64,000 nt of DNA from Halorussus lipolyticus (GTDB lineage Archaea; Halobacteriota; Halobacteria; Halobacteriales; Haladaptataceae). Made by a program: the position numbers and the translations under genes. The number at the start of each line of letters is the position of its first letter. The first letter of the stretch is position 1. The stretch spans positions 124,001 to 188,000 of the forward strand of contig NZ_CP119805.1 in the NCBI RefSeq assembly GCF_029338375.1, given 5' to 3'. This document shows positions 34,938-44,124 of this stretch, in pieces. Below the pieces are notes generated by a model. It was not told the origin of the DNA. It saw nothing but the letters and a program-made list of their open reading frames with translations, and ran no database searches.

Positions 34938-36166
34938 GTCGCCGGCGACTCCAGCGGGAGATAGCGACCGGCGAGGCCGACTATCGACTCGTCTCGTGTG
35001 CGGCCCAGCACCCCTCTAGGGTCTTTCCCTATCAGGCAGTCTTCAATCACCGGTCCCACGAGGCGCTCAGTCAGTTGGGCGTGGACATCGACGTGGTTTC
35101 GCCGACGCCGTTCGCGCCGCCCGTCGGACCCTACTCGGAGTACAGCGACATCCCGAAAGTCGAGCGGATAGGGTCGTATCGCGTCCACAGTCCGCGGTTC
35201 CTCTACGCGCTCCCGAAGCGGTACTTCTACCACGTCTCGGGCAACTCGCTGGCCAAGCGCACGACTGCGTACCTCGAACGGAACTTCGACGTGCCGGACG
35301 TGCTACAGGCGTGTTCCATCTACCTCGACGGGTACGGCCTCGTGCCCTACGCCCAGCGCCACGACGTGCCGCTGTTCGTCGTGGCCCACGGCGACGTGTT
35401 GCTCTACGCCGACCAGTTGTCGGGGCGCGTCCGGCGGAAGGTCCACGAGACGCTTGACGCCTGTGAGGGCGTCCTCTGCGTAAGCGAGGACTTCGCCGAG
35501 CGTGCCGAGCGACTCACCGACCCCGAGAAGGTGTCGGTCGTCCCTATCGGTGCGAACCCCGACCGATTCCCGGTCGAGCGCCGGGACGAGATTCGCGCCG
35601 CATTCGGCGTCGCGCCAGACGAACCGGTCGTCCTGTTCTGCGGGACCTTCGACGAGCGGAAGGGCGTGCCGGAACTCGCCGAGGCCATCCGCGGACTCGA
35701 CGACGCCGACGCCCGGTTCGTCGGCGTCGGCCACTCGGGCGACCACCAATCGACGCTGGCGGACGCGCTCCGCGAATCGGACCTCCCGTGGAAGCTTCGC
35801 CGAGGAGTCCCCGACGACGAGCTTCGAAAGTGGTTCGCGGCCGCCGACCTCCTCGTCCTCCCAAGCCACGCCGAGGGGCGGCCGACCGTCATCTACGAGG
35901 CGATGGCGAGCGAGACGGCGGTGCTGGGTGGGGACGCCGGCGGCATCCCCGAGCAAGTGGTGGACGGCGAGACGGGGGTCCTCGTGCCGCCGGGCGACCC
36001 CGCGGCGCTCAGAGACGCGCTCGCCGACTTGCTGGCCGACCACGAACGCCTCCGGGAGATGGGTCGGCGAGGCTACGAACGCCTCGTCGAACAGGGGTGG
36101 ACGTGGGAGCGCCACGCCGAGCGTGTCACGTCCATCCACAGCGAAGCACTCGACCATCACGAGTAA
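34934..36166 (+). CDS. GT4 family glycosyltransferase
   Basis: This 410-residue GT-B enzyme opens with 'CAAQHPSRVFPYQAVFNHRSHEALSQLGVDIDVVSP'. It has 'VVPIGANPDRFP', 'VLFCGTFDERKGVPELAEAI' and the donor motif 'LPSHAEGRPTVIYEAMASETAVLGGDAGGIPEQV' (about 315-350). It is translationally coupled to the upstream GT4 gene by an ATGA overlap. An A/T-rich convergent gap (36167-36297) with T-rich stretches follows, probably holding terminators for both strands. Confidence 0.88.
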   Translation: MSRRRLQREIATGEADYRLVSCAAQHPSRVFPYQAVFNHRSHEALSQLGVDIDVVSPTPFAPPVGPYSEYSDIPKVERIGSYRVHSPRFLYALPKRYFYHVSGNSLAKRTTAYLERNFDVPDVLQACSIYLDGYGLVPYAQRHDVPLFVVAHGDVLLYADQLSGRVRRKVHETLDACEGVLCVSEDFAERAERLTDPEKVSVVPIGANPDRFPVERRDEIRAAFGVAPDEPVVLFCGTFDERKGVPELAEAIRGLDDADARFVGVGHSGDHQSTLADALRESDLPWKLRRGVPDDELRKWFAAADLLVLPSHAEGRPTVIYEAMASETAVLGGDAGGIPEQVVDGETGVLVPPGDPAALRDALADLLADHERLREMGRRGYERLVEQGWTWERHAERVTSIHSEALDHHE

Positions 36167-36297
36167 CGGTCGGGAGCGTGCGACCTGATTGCGAGCGGTC
36201 GGCCACGGGAGGAAGTCGAGATATAACTAAAGAAAATATTTATAGGTGTAAAAGAAATAAAAGTATTTTTATAAGACATAAATAGAATTGTGGGCGC
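36167..36297. terminator. A/T-rich convergent intergenic region, likely termination zone
   Basis: Between convergent GT4 genes, 36220-36290 is a run of A/T-rich sequence with several T- and A-tracts ('agtatttttataag'). Archaeal transcription ends at U-tracts, so both transcripts could stop here. No stem is obvious. Confidence 0.4.
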
Positions 36298-37389
36298 TCA
36301 TGTGGATTTCGCTCGGGTGGTCTCGGAACCGACGAGTTCCCGATACGTTTCGAGCAAGTCGTCGGCGATGTCGTCCCAGTTCATCTCCCGGCGGGCGAAC
36401 GCCTGCCCCTGTCTGCCGAGTCGTTCGGCGAGGCCACGGTCCGCGAGGAGGTCCCGACACCGGTCGGCGAGCGGTTCTGGTGATTCGGGCGGGACAAGAT
36501 AGCCCGTCTCACCGTCGCTGACGACTTCCGGAAGCCCACCGACGTCGGTGACGACGACCGGTTTCTCGAACGAGTAGGCGATGGGCACGACGCCGGACTG
36601 GGTGGCGTCCCGGTAGGGAAGGACTACCGCACGGCATCGCCGGAACAACTCCGCGACGTCCTCGTTTGGCACGTAGCCGTGTCGGAGCGTGACGTTCGGG
36701 CGGTCGGCGACGCGCTCGGGGTCGAACTCGCCGCCGCCAGCGATGGTCAGTTCGTACTCGTTGGTGCCGTCTAACAGTCGTTCGGCGTCGAGGAGGGTGT
36801 CGAGGCCTTTGTAGGGTTTGAGACGGCCGAAGTAGAGCAGTTCCGGGTCGTAGCTGACAGGCCCGTCCGCGTACCGCCGGAAGAACGAGTAGTCTCCGTG
36901 TGGGATGGTGACGCATTTGTGGGCCTGTCCGTACTTCTCGGCGAACGATGCGGCGTTATGTTCGCCGTGGACCACCACCCGGTCGGCCGCCGAGACGGTC
37001 AGGCGCTTGAGGAGTTCCCAGTTCGGGTTGTACTCCCCGGAGTGGGCGTACACGTCGTGGAGCGTGTAGACGAACGGTTTCCGAGCCAGAAACGGCAGGA
37101 GGGCGTAGGTGTAGCTGTAGGCCGTCGTGAGATGAATCACGTCGAACTCGTCGGCGAGCGACCGATAGAGTCGTGCGAGCGAGCGCACCGCTCCCGGTCC
37201 GAGGTCCGACGGCGAAGCGGGAAAGGCTATCTCCTCGACGGCCACCGACTCGTCGAACAGCGACGTGTCCGCGCCGGCACCGACGATTTGGGTCACGTCG
37301 GTCTCGTCGCTCGCCAGCGCGTTCGCCATCTGCGAGGCGTAGTGGAGCATTCCCCCCTGATTGTCGTAGGTGACGATAGCGATGTCCAT
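36298..37389 (-). CDS. GT4 family glycosyltransferase
   Basis: This 363-residue GT-B enzyme begins '[25 protein letters not shown]', and has '[10 protein letters not shown]', '[13 protein letters not shown]', '[22 protein letters not shown]' and a donor site '[36 protein letters not shown]'. The last has Gln/Ser in place of the first conserved Glu, a pattern seen in some GT4 rhamnosyl- or mannosyltransferases. ATG 37389 starts the conserved N-terminus; 20 upstream codons are excluded. It is divergent from the GT2 gene at 37477 with only 87 bases between. Confidence 0.88.
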   Translation of the reverse strand: MDIAIVTYDNQGGMLHYASQMANALASDETDVTQIVGAGADTSLFDESVAVEEIAFPASPSDLGPGAVRSLARLYRSLADEFDVIHLTTAYSYTYALLPFLARKPFVYTLHDVYAHSGEYNPNWELLKRLTVSAADRVVVHGEHNAASFAEKYGQAHKCVTIPHGDYSFFRRYADGPVSYDPELLYFGRLKPYKGLDTLLDAERLLDGTNEYELTIAGGGEFDPERVADRPNVTLRHGYVPNEDVAELFRRCRAVVLPYRDATQSGVVPIAYSFEKPVVVTDVGGLPEVVSDGETGYLVPPESPEPLADRCRDLLADRGLAERLGRQGQAFARREMNWDDIADDLLETYRELVGSETTRAKST

Positions 37390-37476
37390 TGGACTGCTAC
37401 CCTTACCGACGTTATCGAACACTTGAAGATAGTGGGCGGGGCAAACCATGAAGTAGCAGACCGAATTACAGCGGCT

Positions 37477-38250
37477 ATGGAGACCGACGAGCCGGTTTCA
37501 GTGGTTATACCCTACGACCCGAACCACACGCCCGACGAGATGCTGGCGGCGGCAAAACGGTCGGTGGACGCCCAATCCGTCCCCACCGAGACAATCGTGG
37601 TCGAGGACAGCGAGCGCGGTCCCGCCGGAGCGCGAAACGTCGGCATCGAACGTGCCGAGACCCGATTTGTCGCCTTCCTCGACGCCGACGACCGGTGGTA
37701 TCCCAACAAACTGGAGCGCCAACTGAGGCGACTCGAAGTCACCGGGACGGGCCTCTGCGTCGAGGGGCAGGTGTCGTCCGTGGACGATTTCGTCTTCGAG
37801 ATACTGGTCGGGGACCTCAACGAGGTCACGTCGTCGGTGGTCGTCGATACGCGACTGGTCGATACCCGGTTCGAGGAGACGCTTCGGTCGTGGGAGGACC
37901 TGCTGTTCGTACTCGAAGCCGCCTCTGTGGCCGGCGTCTGTACCTGTCCCAACCTGTTCGAGAAACGCGACCACTCGACAAGTCTCACCGCAATCGGCCT
38001 GCCGACCGACGAACTCCGCGAGCAAGGCAAGCGATACGCCGCGCTGGCCGACGAGCGCGTCCCCGAGGCCCGGCCATACGTGCCCTCGTTCTACAACCAG
38101 CTATTCACGGACCTCGGCGTCAGAGAACACGAGGAGCGCAACTACGACCGAGCGGTCACGTACTTCGACAGGGCACTCCGGATACAGCCACACCCCTCGG
38201 CGTTCGTCCTCCTCGTGCGGAGTTTCGTCTACTCGCTGGCGTTCGGTTGA
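37477..38250 (+). CDS. GT2 family glycosyltransferase (short)
   Basis: This 257-residue GT-A enzyme has '[27 protein letters not shown]', '[46 protein letters not shown]' with the DxD-like DADD at about 69-72. A TPR-like helix follows near the end ('[17 protein letters not shown]'). No membrane segment precedes the last 15 residues. ATG 37477 is chosen since the 193 upstream open codons lie antisense to the GT4 gene. Its 3' end overlaps the convergent GT-C gene by 22 bases. Confidence 0.85.
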   Translation: METDEPVSVVIPYDPNHTPDEMLAAAKRSVDAQSVPTETIVVEDSERGPAGARNVGIERAETRFVAFLDADDRWYPNKLERQLRRLEVTGTGLCVEGQVSSVDDFVFEILVGDLNEVTSSVVVDTRLVDTRFEETLRSWEDLLFVLEAASVAGVCTCPNLFEKRDHSTSLTAIGLPTDELREQGKRYAALADERVPEARPYVPSFYNQLFTDLGVREHEERNYDRAVTYFDRALRIQPHPSAFVLLVRSFVYSLAFG

Positions 38251-40217
38251 AACGCGGTTCGGTTCGCTCCCTCGAACAGGCGGTAGGGTCGCTGGCTGTT
38301 CAGTATCTCGAACCCGCCCGTCGCGTACACCTTGTCGTATCGGGCGGTCGACTCGGCGTAGCGCCTTTCAGAGACGAGGAAGTAGCCGAAACTCCCCTGC
38401 GTGAATCCCTCGCCCGTGGGCACCTGATTGTGTCGCCATCCCGACCGGGTCACGACGAGGCCCGGCGAGGCCCGGAGTCGGGTCGCCGTCGGTTCGAGAC
38501 CGCTCAGTCCCGAGAGACCCTGCAACTGGAGCGCCAGACGAGTCGTCTTGTCCGTCGAAACCGCGCCGGACCGATGCGCCCGAAGGAACTCAGCGGTTTG
38601 CTTGAGCATCCGAAACTCCGACTCCTCGAAGGAAGTCTTGGCGGTCGGGTTGTTGACGGCGTTGAGTTCGGGCACGTCGTCGCCCGTCGCCGCGGTGAAC
38701 GCGCCTGCCGTGCCGATGGCCGCGACAAGCACCAACAGCGCGAGTGCGAGGCGACCACCGCCCCCGAATCCCGACGTTCCGGACCCGGCGGTCCGAGTGA
38801 CCGAGACGGTCCGGGCGATGCCGAGACCGATAGCGAAGATGACGACGAGCGTGACGGTGAATTCGAGGCGATACAGTCCGAGAAACCCGACCGGAAGCGG
38901 CAGGAGCAACACGCCGAGCGACGTTCCGGCGAGGACGAGCGGCGTCTCGCGGCCGGGGTTCCGAATCGTGGCGTAGCCACCGACGAGCAACAGTGCGGTG
39001 AAGGCGGTGAAGTAAATCGCGCCCGGCGTCTGGAACCACGCTATCGCCTGTCCAACGTCGTCTACCGGGAGCGTGATGCCGTAGGCGTAGGTGCTGGTGC
39101 CACCCTCGGAAGCGTAGAGGAGGACCGCGACGATGGCGTAGGTGACGGTTCTGAGGAAGGTACTCGCCGAGTACATCCAGTACGAAAAGAGCGCGACTAG
39201 CCACAGCACCACCGGGAAGGCCCACGAGTAGCGGACTCGCTTCGAAACTGGTCCCTTCGCCGGTCGTTCGAGCGCCGCCTTCGCCACGCCGAAGGCGAGG
39301 ACCGTCCCGAAGGGAATCAACGCGAGGAAGAACATCAGGTGGTGGGTGAGCGGTATCACGGCGACCACGGCCACGACGACGACCGAGAGTCGTCGGGAGA
39401 GCGTGCGGTCCGTGGTATCCAGCAGTCGGACGGTGAGAGACAGGCCGACGAGGAGAAGCGCGAATCCGAACGCCCGCGGCGTGAAGTAGAACGCGGAGTA
39501 GGAGGGAAGGTCAACCGCGGTGAACGCCATCGCCGTGCCGAATCCGACGAGATTGCTCCTCGCCACGCGCTCGCCGACGAGGAAAGCGGCCGCTACCAGC
39601 GCGGTGAACAGCGAGATACCCGTGAAGACGAGCGCCTCGTAGGTCGGCAGTCCGGTCGCGGCCCGGACGGTAGCGACGACGAGGTGGTAGTTCGGATGAA
39701 TCGAGTAGTAGATGGGGATGTCGGCGAACGACCCGCCGGAGACGAGCGCCCGGACCGCCCGAAGGTGGAAGAAAACGTCCGACGCGCCGAAGTACATCCC
39801 GGTCGAGAGGTACTTGGCCAGCAGTGGGACGGCGAAAAGCATGGCGAGTTGATAGCACGTGGTCGTGACCGGCGGACGCCGGCAGAGTTGGACGGCCACC
39901 AGCAGGTACCCCACCGGCAGGAAGACCAGAAGCGCGACGACGCGCTCGCCGGTCAGCGCGACGGTGCCAATCGCCAGTGACGCGAGTATCGTGAGGACCT
40001 TCGCGTAGGTGACGCCCGAGACGCGAGACGACTCGTCGCTGACGAGTCGTCGCTCCGTGACGCTCGTGACGACCCACGCGAGCATCGCCCCGACCACGCC
40101 GTACCCGGCGCGCACGACAGTCGAGGGCGGAACGAACGCCGAGAGCGTGAGCAAGACGGCGACGGCCGAAAAGAAACCGACCGCCGGGAGCCACTCGGCG
40201 AGTCGGTCGAAGTTCAC
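38229..40217 (-). CDS. Polytopic membrane protein, probable GT-C fold glycosyltransferase or polymerase
   Basis: This 662-residue protein has about 13 transmembrane helices over residues 10-450 and an extracytoplasmic C-terminal domain (about 470-662). '[27 protein letters not shown]' followed by '[16 protein letters not shown]' resembles the first luminal loop of GT-C enzymes, where Asp contacts the lipid-linked sugar or metal. Similar proteins polymerise or transfer lipid-linked glycans. GTG 40217 overlaps the ATP-grasp stop (GTGA), fixing the start. Whether it is a polymerase, a GT39-like transferase or another class is open. Confidence 0.7.
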   Translation of the reverse strand: MNFDRLAEWLPAVGFFSAVAVLLTLSAFVPPSTVVRAGYGVVGAMLAWVVTSVTERRLVSDESSRVSGVTYAKVLTILASLAIGTVALTGERVVALLVFLPVGYLLVAVQLCRRPPVTTTCYQLAMLFAVPLLAKYLSTGMYFGASDVFFHLRAVRALVSGGSFADIPIYYSIHPNYHLVVATVRAATGLPTYEALVFTGISLFTALVAAAFLVGERVARSNLVGFGTAMAFTAVDLPSYSAFYFTPRAFGFALLLVGLSLTVRLLDTTDRTLSRRLSVVVVAVVAVIPLTHHLMFFLALIPFGTVLAFGVAKAALERPAKGPVSKRVRYSWAFPVVLWLVALFSYWMYSASTFLRTVTYAIVAVLLYASEGGTSTYAYGITLPVDDVGQAIAWFQTPGAIYFTAFTALLLVGGYATIRNPGRETPLVLAGTSLGVLLLPLPVGFLGLYRLEFTVTLVVIFAIGLGIARTVSVTRTAGSGTSGFGGGGRLALALLVLVAAIGTAGAFTAATGDDVPELNAVNNPTAKTSFEESEFRMLKQTAEFLRAHRSGAVSTDKTTRLALQLQGLSGLSGLEPTATRLRASPGLVVTRSGWRHNQVPTGEGFTQGSFGYFLVSERRYAESTARYDKVYATGGFEILNSQRPYRLFEGANRTAFQPNASE

Positions 40218-41209
40218 CGCCGTTGCCTCCGCAGAGATTTCGATTGCTCGGCGTCGTCCTCCGAGACGAACACGTGGTCGGTGTAGCGTGCGAGCATCAC
40301 GCCGTCCTCGAACTCGCCGGGCGTGGCGACCGATTCGCCGAGTGCGTCGCGGACGAGTAAGTCGAGTTCGTTCACGCCCGCCGCGACGGTCAGGCAGGCC
40401 GTCGAGGAGAACCGGGGATTGATTTCGATGGTCCGAGGCCGACCCTCGGCGTCGAGAATCTGCTGGACGTTGACGGGGCCGCCGGGCGAGAGGGCATCGT
40501 GGACGCGCCGGCACGACGAGATGACCCGTGGTTCGAACCGGCTTACTCCGCGGACGGTACATCCATCCTTCTCGATGGCTTCCTTGGGAACGACGCTCAG
40601 GAGTCGGTCGTCGCGGGTTGCCACGACGCTGGTGGTGTACTCGGTGCCGTCGAGGCGGTGCTGGACCACGAGTTCGTCGGTCAGGCGGTCGCTGGCCGTG
40701 AGGTAGTCGTCCAACTCGCTCGCGGAATCGACGCGCTCGACGCCGCGACTCCCGCGCCCTCGGCGGGGTTTGACCACGGCAGGAAACGGCGCGGACGAGA
40801 GGCCATCGAGTTCCGAAACGAGTTCCGTCTCGGGGGTCGCCAGCCCTTGGTCGGCCAGCCACTCCGCGAGGACGTACTTGTCAAGCGACCGGTCGATAGT
40901 CCGCTGGTCGGGAGCGACGACCGGCACGCCGTCGAGTTTCTGGCGGAGTCGGGCGAGTTCGGCTAGCTCCTCGTCCACGAGTACGATAACCGCGTCGGCG
41001 TCGAATCCAGCGACGGCTTCGGCCATCGCGTCGGGCCAGTCGGCGTCCTCGGCGGCCGGAACGGTCGTCCAGCGGTCCACCAGATACCGGCCGTCGGCGT
41101 CGGGGTCCATATCGACGCCGACCACCTCGTGGTCGCTGTGTCGCTGTAGCGACTGGACCGTCGCTGTTCCCCCGACGCCACCGACCCCCGTTACGAGTAC
41201 CGTCGCCAT
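40214..41209 (-). CDS. ATP-grasp domain ligase (carbamoyl-phosphate-synthase-like)
   Basis: This 331-residue protein has an N-terminal Rossmann-like pre-ATP-grasp domain ('VLVTGVGGVGGTATVQSLQRH') and an ATP-grasp fold with 'PAVVKPRRGRGSRGVERV' (about 142-160), 'ELVVQHRLDGTEYTTSVVA' and the metal-binding end 'RTIEINPRFSSTACL' (about 271-285). ATP-grasp ligases join a carboxylate to an amine or thiol via an acylphosphate. Within the glycan island it may add an amino acid or other acyl group to a sugar. It is coupled to the GT-C gene by overlap. A TATA-like box at 41238-41246 precedes it. Confidence 0.85.
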   Translation of the reverse strand: MATVLVTGVGGVGGTATVQSLQRHSDHEVVGVDMDPDADGRYLVDRWTTVPAAEDADWPDAMAEAVAGFDADAVIVLVDEELAELARLRQKLDGVPVVAPDQRTIDRSLDKYVLAEWLADQGLATPETELVSELDGLSSAPFPAVVKPRRGRGSRGVERVDSASELDDYLTASDRLTDELVVQHRLDGTEYTTSVVATRDDRLLSVVPKEAIEKDGCTVRGVSRFEPRVISSCRRVHDALSPGGPVNVQQILDAEGRPRTIEINPRFSSTACLTVAAGVNELDLLVRDALGESVATPGEFEDGVMLARYTDHVFVSEDDAEQSKSLRRQRR

Positions 41210-41587
41210 TTGACAGCAGTTGTACGCCAGTTCGGTTGTTATAGCTTAGCTCCTGATTCTGGCCGTGGTCGGGTGAAATCAACTGCCGGAACGGTGGGCG
41301 GTCGGCGGCGACGAGCGAGGACCGACTTGGCTTCGCTGACACGACGGGGATGGGGTGTCCTCGCGGTGAAAGCAACTCACGTATTTATTTACCAATTAAT
41401 ATTAATGCTCATAGAGTGAGGTATAATTCTAGAATCGGGCGAACCACCGCAAATGTCCGGCCGAACGACAGAACGGTCGCCACACGACTGTACTCGTCGC
41501 TTTCCGACGAGACCCCGCTTTCCGACGGTATCAGCGAGTCCCGAATCGGCGAAACACCTGTACTCTTGCCGGTCGAACCACGGAGGT
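41210..41587. other. Divergent intergenic region between ATP-grasp and HAD genes
   Basis: This 378-base gap contains a minus-strand TATA-like CTATAAC at 41238-41246 for the ATP-grasp gene and an A/T-rich block at 41380-41430. GTATAATTC at 41421-41429 faces the HAD gene. An ATG at 41453 lies 29 bases after it and is in frame with the HAD gene, but the 45 extra codons are basic and unlike HAD proteins. Confidence 0.45.
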
Positions 41588-42316
41588 ATGCTTCGCGCAG
41601 TGGGATTCGATTTGGACGGGACGCTGTTCGACGACCGCCAATACGTGGCCGCGGGCCTCGCGTCCGCCGCCGAGGCCCTCGCCGAGGCCGAACCCGTCTC
41701 GGAAGTCCACTCCGAGGAGGACCGCGCCCCCATCGAATTCGGCGACCCCGAGGAGGGAATCACCGACCCGGAAACCCTCGAAGCGGACCTCCGCGAGGCG
41801 TACTTCGGCCGAGGAGTGACCGAACGAACGTTCGACCACGTATTGGCCGAGCGCGACTTGCCGACGGCGCTGGTCCCCCGACTGGTCGAGGCCTACCACG
41901 ACACCGACACCCCGCTCTACCCCTATCCCGACGCCCGCGAGACGCTGGCAACGCTGGGCGACGAGTACCGACTCGGCCTGCTGACCGGCGGGACCAACGG
42001 CCGGGACAAACTCGACCGACTGGGCCTGACTGACTACTTCGACGCCGTGCTGGTCGCACCCGAACTCGACCTGACCAAGCGCGAGGCCGACCCGTTCGAG
42101 CGACTCCTCGACCTCCTCGACGCCGACCCGTCCGAAGCGGCGTTCGTCGGCGACCGGCCCGAAATCGACTTCGCGCACCCCAACGACTTCGGGATGACGA
42201 CGATTCGCGTCGAGCGCGGCCCGCATGCCGACGCCGAACCGACAGACCGGACGACGCCGGACGAGACTGTCGGGCGACTCGCCGACCTGCCGGCGTTGCT
42301 CGCCGACCTCGATTGA
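41588..42316 (+). CDS. HAD-superfamily hydrolase (phosphatase)
   Basis: This 242-residue enzyme has HAD motif I DLDGTLFDD (nucleophile Asp near residue 8), motif II 'LLTGGTNGRD' with Thr, and motifs III/IV with Lys in 'LTKREADPFERLLDLLD' and 'VGDRPEIDFAHPNDFGM'. This fits a phosphoglycolate- or haloacid-dehalogenase-like phosphatase with a helical cap between motifs I and II. ATG 41588 begins the conserved fold; a GGAGGT sits directly against it. A leaderless start at 41453 cannot be excluded. It may belong to general metabolism rather than the glycan island. Confidence 0.85.
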   Translation: MLRAVGFDLDGTLFDDRQYVAAGLASAAEALAEAEPVSEVHSEEDRAPIEFGDPEEGITDPETLEADLREAYFGRGVTERTFDHVLAERDLPTALVPRLVEAYHDTDTPLYPYPDARETLATLGDEYRLGLLTGGTNGRDKLDRLGLTDYFDAVLVAPELDLTKREADPFERLLDLLDADPSEAAFVGDRPEIDFAHPNDFGMTTIRVERGPHADAEPTDRTTPDETVGRLADLPALLADLD

Positions 42317-42332
42317 CGCTCGTGACGGCCAC

Positions 42333-42590
42333 TCAGTCGGCTTGCACCGCCATCCCGTCGGCGATGACTTTGTAGAGGACCGCGAACAGACCGACGAGGA
42401 CGACGGCGACGCTGGCGATGAAAGCGGCCCAGACGCTTATCGTGGCGCTCGGAGATGTCGATTCGAAAAGCGACTGGCTCAGGAAGTAGCCACCGAGGAA
42501 CAGTCCGCCGCCAGCCAGAAACACCGCGGCGACGTAGACCGCCACACCCATTCCGTATCTCGCCACGTCCCGCGCACTCGTGACTGCCAT
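42333..42590 (-). CDS. Small two-helix membrane protein
   Basis: This 85-residue protein has two hydrophobic segments at about 10-33 and 46-75, separated by 'FESTSPSATIS'. A TATA box 28 bases before ATG 42590 indicates a leaderless message and supports the gene. It is convergent with the HAD gene, 16 bases from its stop. No family is recognised. Confidence 0.65.
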   Translation of the reverse strand: MAVTSARDVARYGMGVAVYVAAVFLAGGGLFLGGYFLSQSLFESTSPSATISVWAAFIASVAVVLVGLFAVLYKVIADGMAVQAD

Positions 42591-42613
42591 CGAGGCAATC
42601 TCTGGCGTCCAGT

Positions 42614-42623
42614 CTTATAGCTA
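42614..42623 (-). promoter_or_regulatory. TATA element of the 85-residue membrane protein gene
   Basis: GCTATAAGAC on the minus strand, centred 28 bases before the ATG at 42590, is a well-placed archaeal promoter element. It lies back to back with the promoter for the sugar dehydrogenase gene. Confidence 0.55.
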
Positions 42624-42655
42624 TGCGGTGCTTGAAGGCTGAACTATCGCCCGTA

Positions 42656-42667
42656 CTTTTCATATCC
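42656..42667 (+). promoter_or_regulatory. TATA element of the PQQ sugar dehydrogenase gene
   Basis: CTTTTCATATCC lies about 25 bases before the ATG at 42686, which selects that start over the in-frame ATG at 42623 and points to a leaderless mRNA. Confidence 0.5.
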
Positions 42668-42685
42668 CGTTCCTTCGGACACCCC

Positions 42686-44089
42686 ATGGACCGCCGGGCG
42701 TTTTTGTTAGGAGGAGTCGCCGCTCTCTCCGGAGGAGTCACCGCACTGTCCGGGAATCGGGACGGGGGCGATTCAGGTCGCGCTGACGCCTCGCAGATAG
42801 ATTTGGAAGCAGAGACGAGTCCGATTCGGGAGGGACCGAGCGTCGGACTGGAGGAGGTCGTTTCGGGGTTCCGCGAACCGGTCGCGTTCGCGGCGACGCC
42901 CGACTGGGGGTTCGTCGCCGACAAGTTCGGCACCGTGTTCCGGTACGACCGGAGCGCCGACGACCCGAAGCCAGAATCGTTTCTGGACCTGCGCGACCGG
43001 ATGGCCGAACTCACCGGGTGGGAGATGGGCCTGCTGGGTCTCGAACTCCACCCCGACTTTCGGACCAACGGCCGGTTTTTCGTCCGGTACAGCGCGCCGC
43101 CGACCGACGAGGTGCCGCCGAACTACAGCCACACGTTCGTCCTCTCGGAGTTTCGGGCCGAAGGCGGAACCGCCAACCCCGACGCCGAGCGTCGCCTGCT
43201 GGAGATTCCAGAGCCGCAGAACGCCCACAATTCTGGCGAAATCACCTTCGGGCCGGACGGCTATCTCTACGTCGGTGTCGGCGACGGCGGCGGCGTCGGT
43301 GACAGCGATGCGGGTCACGCGGACGACTGGTATCCCGTGAACCGGGGCGGGAACGGACAGGACATCGAGCAGAACTTGCTGGGGAGCATCCTGCGCATCG
43401 ACGTGGACGACCAAGCCGAGGACAAGCCCTACGCGGTGCCCGACGACAACCCGCTGGTGGGGACAGACGGCCGCGACGAGCAGTGGGCGTGGGGCTTTCG
43501 CAACCCCTTCCGGTTCGGGTTCAGCGAGGGTGACCTCTACGTCGGCGACGTGGGCCAAGAGAACTTCGAGGAGGTGAGCCTCGTCCGGAAGGGCGGTAAC
43601 TACGGGTGGAACGTCAAGGAGGGAACGAGCTGTTACAGCCGCGTCGTGCCCGACAAGATGCCCGAACCGGTTTCGTTCGTCGAGTTGCTGTTTCCCGGCC
43701 CGCTTCCCATCTGCCCGGAGGGGTCCGTGCGGGGCAACCCGCTTGTGGACCCAATCGTCTCGTACCCGCAGGAGCGAAACGGCGACCAGTTCGGAACCTC
43801 GGTCATCGGTGGCTACGTCTGCCAGAATCCGGACATCCCGGAACTCCAAGGCCAGTACCTCTTTGGCGATTTCTTCGCGCAAGGGACCGGACAGCTATTC
43901 GCCACGACGACCGCCGACTCCGGCGACGGCCTGCGCCCGGTAAAACGCCTCTCGATTGCCGGGACCCCCGACGGCGAACTCGGCGAGGCCCTGCTGTCCT
44001 ACGGCCGGGACTCCTCGGGTGACCTCTACGTCCTCACGACGCTGTTCGGCGAGGGGACCGGGACAGTCTACCGCCTGACACCACCCTGA
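42686..44089 (+). CDS. PQQ-dependent sugar dehydrogenase-like protein, Tat-exported
   Basis: This 467-residue protein has a twin-arginine-type signal (MDRRAFLLGGVAALSGGVTAL) and a six-bladed GSDH beta-propeller. Signatures are 'MGLLGLELHPDF' (about 112-124), 'NSGEITFGPDGYLYVGVGDGG', 'LLGSILRIDVD', 'WAWGFRNPFRFGF' and 'GDVGQENFEEVSLVRKGGNYGW'. These include the residues that bind PQQ and Ca2+ in soluble glucose dehydrogenases and aldose sugar dehydrogenases (YliI-like). It would oxidise aldoses outside the membrane. Two cysteines near 'CYSRVVPDKMPEPVS' and 'PICPEG' could form a disulfide. Confidence 0.88.
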   Translation: MDRRAFLLGGVAALSGGVTALSGNRDGGDSGRADASQIDLEAETSPIREGPSVGLEEVVSGFREPVAFAATPDWGFVADKFGTVFRYDRSADDPKPESFLDLRDRMAELTGWEMGLLGLELHPDFRTNGRFFVRYSAPPTDEVPPNYSHTFVLSEFRAEGGTANPDAERRLLEIPEPQNAHNSGEITFGPDGYLYVGVGDGGGVGDSDAGHADDWYPVNRGGNGQDIEQNLLGSILRIDVDDQAEDKPYAVPDDNPLVGTDGRDEQWAWGFRNPFRFGFSEGDLYVGDVGQENFEEVSLVRKGGNYGWNVKEGTSCYSRVVPDKMPEPVSFVELLFPGPLPICPEGSVRGNPLVDPIVSYPQERNGDQFGTSVIGGYVCQNPDIPELQGQYLFGDFFAQGTGQLFATTTADSGDGLRPVKRLSIAGTPDGELGEALLSYGRDSSGDLYVLTTLFGEGTGTVYRLTPP

Positions 44090-44124
44090 CACCGCCCTGA
44101 CGGTCGGGGCGAAACGGCGTGCCG

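Noticed and set aside
40218..40862. Upstream extension of the GT-C-like protein
   Set aside because: The extra 215 codons overlap the ATP-grasp gene in another frame and are Arg-rich; GTG 40217 in a GTGA overlap is the natural start.
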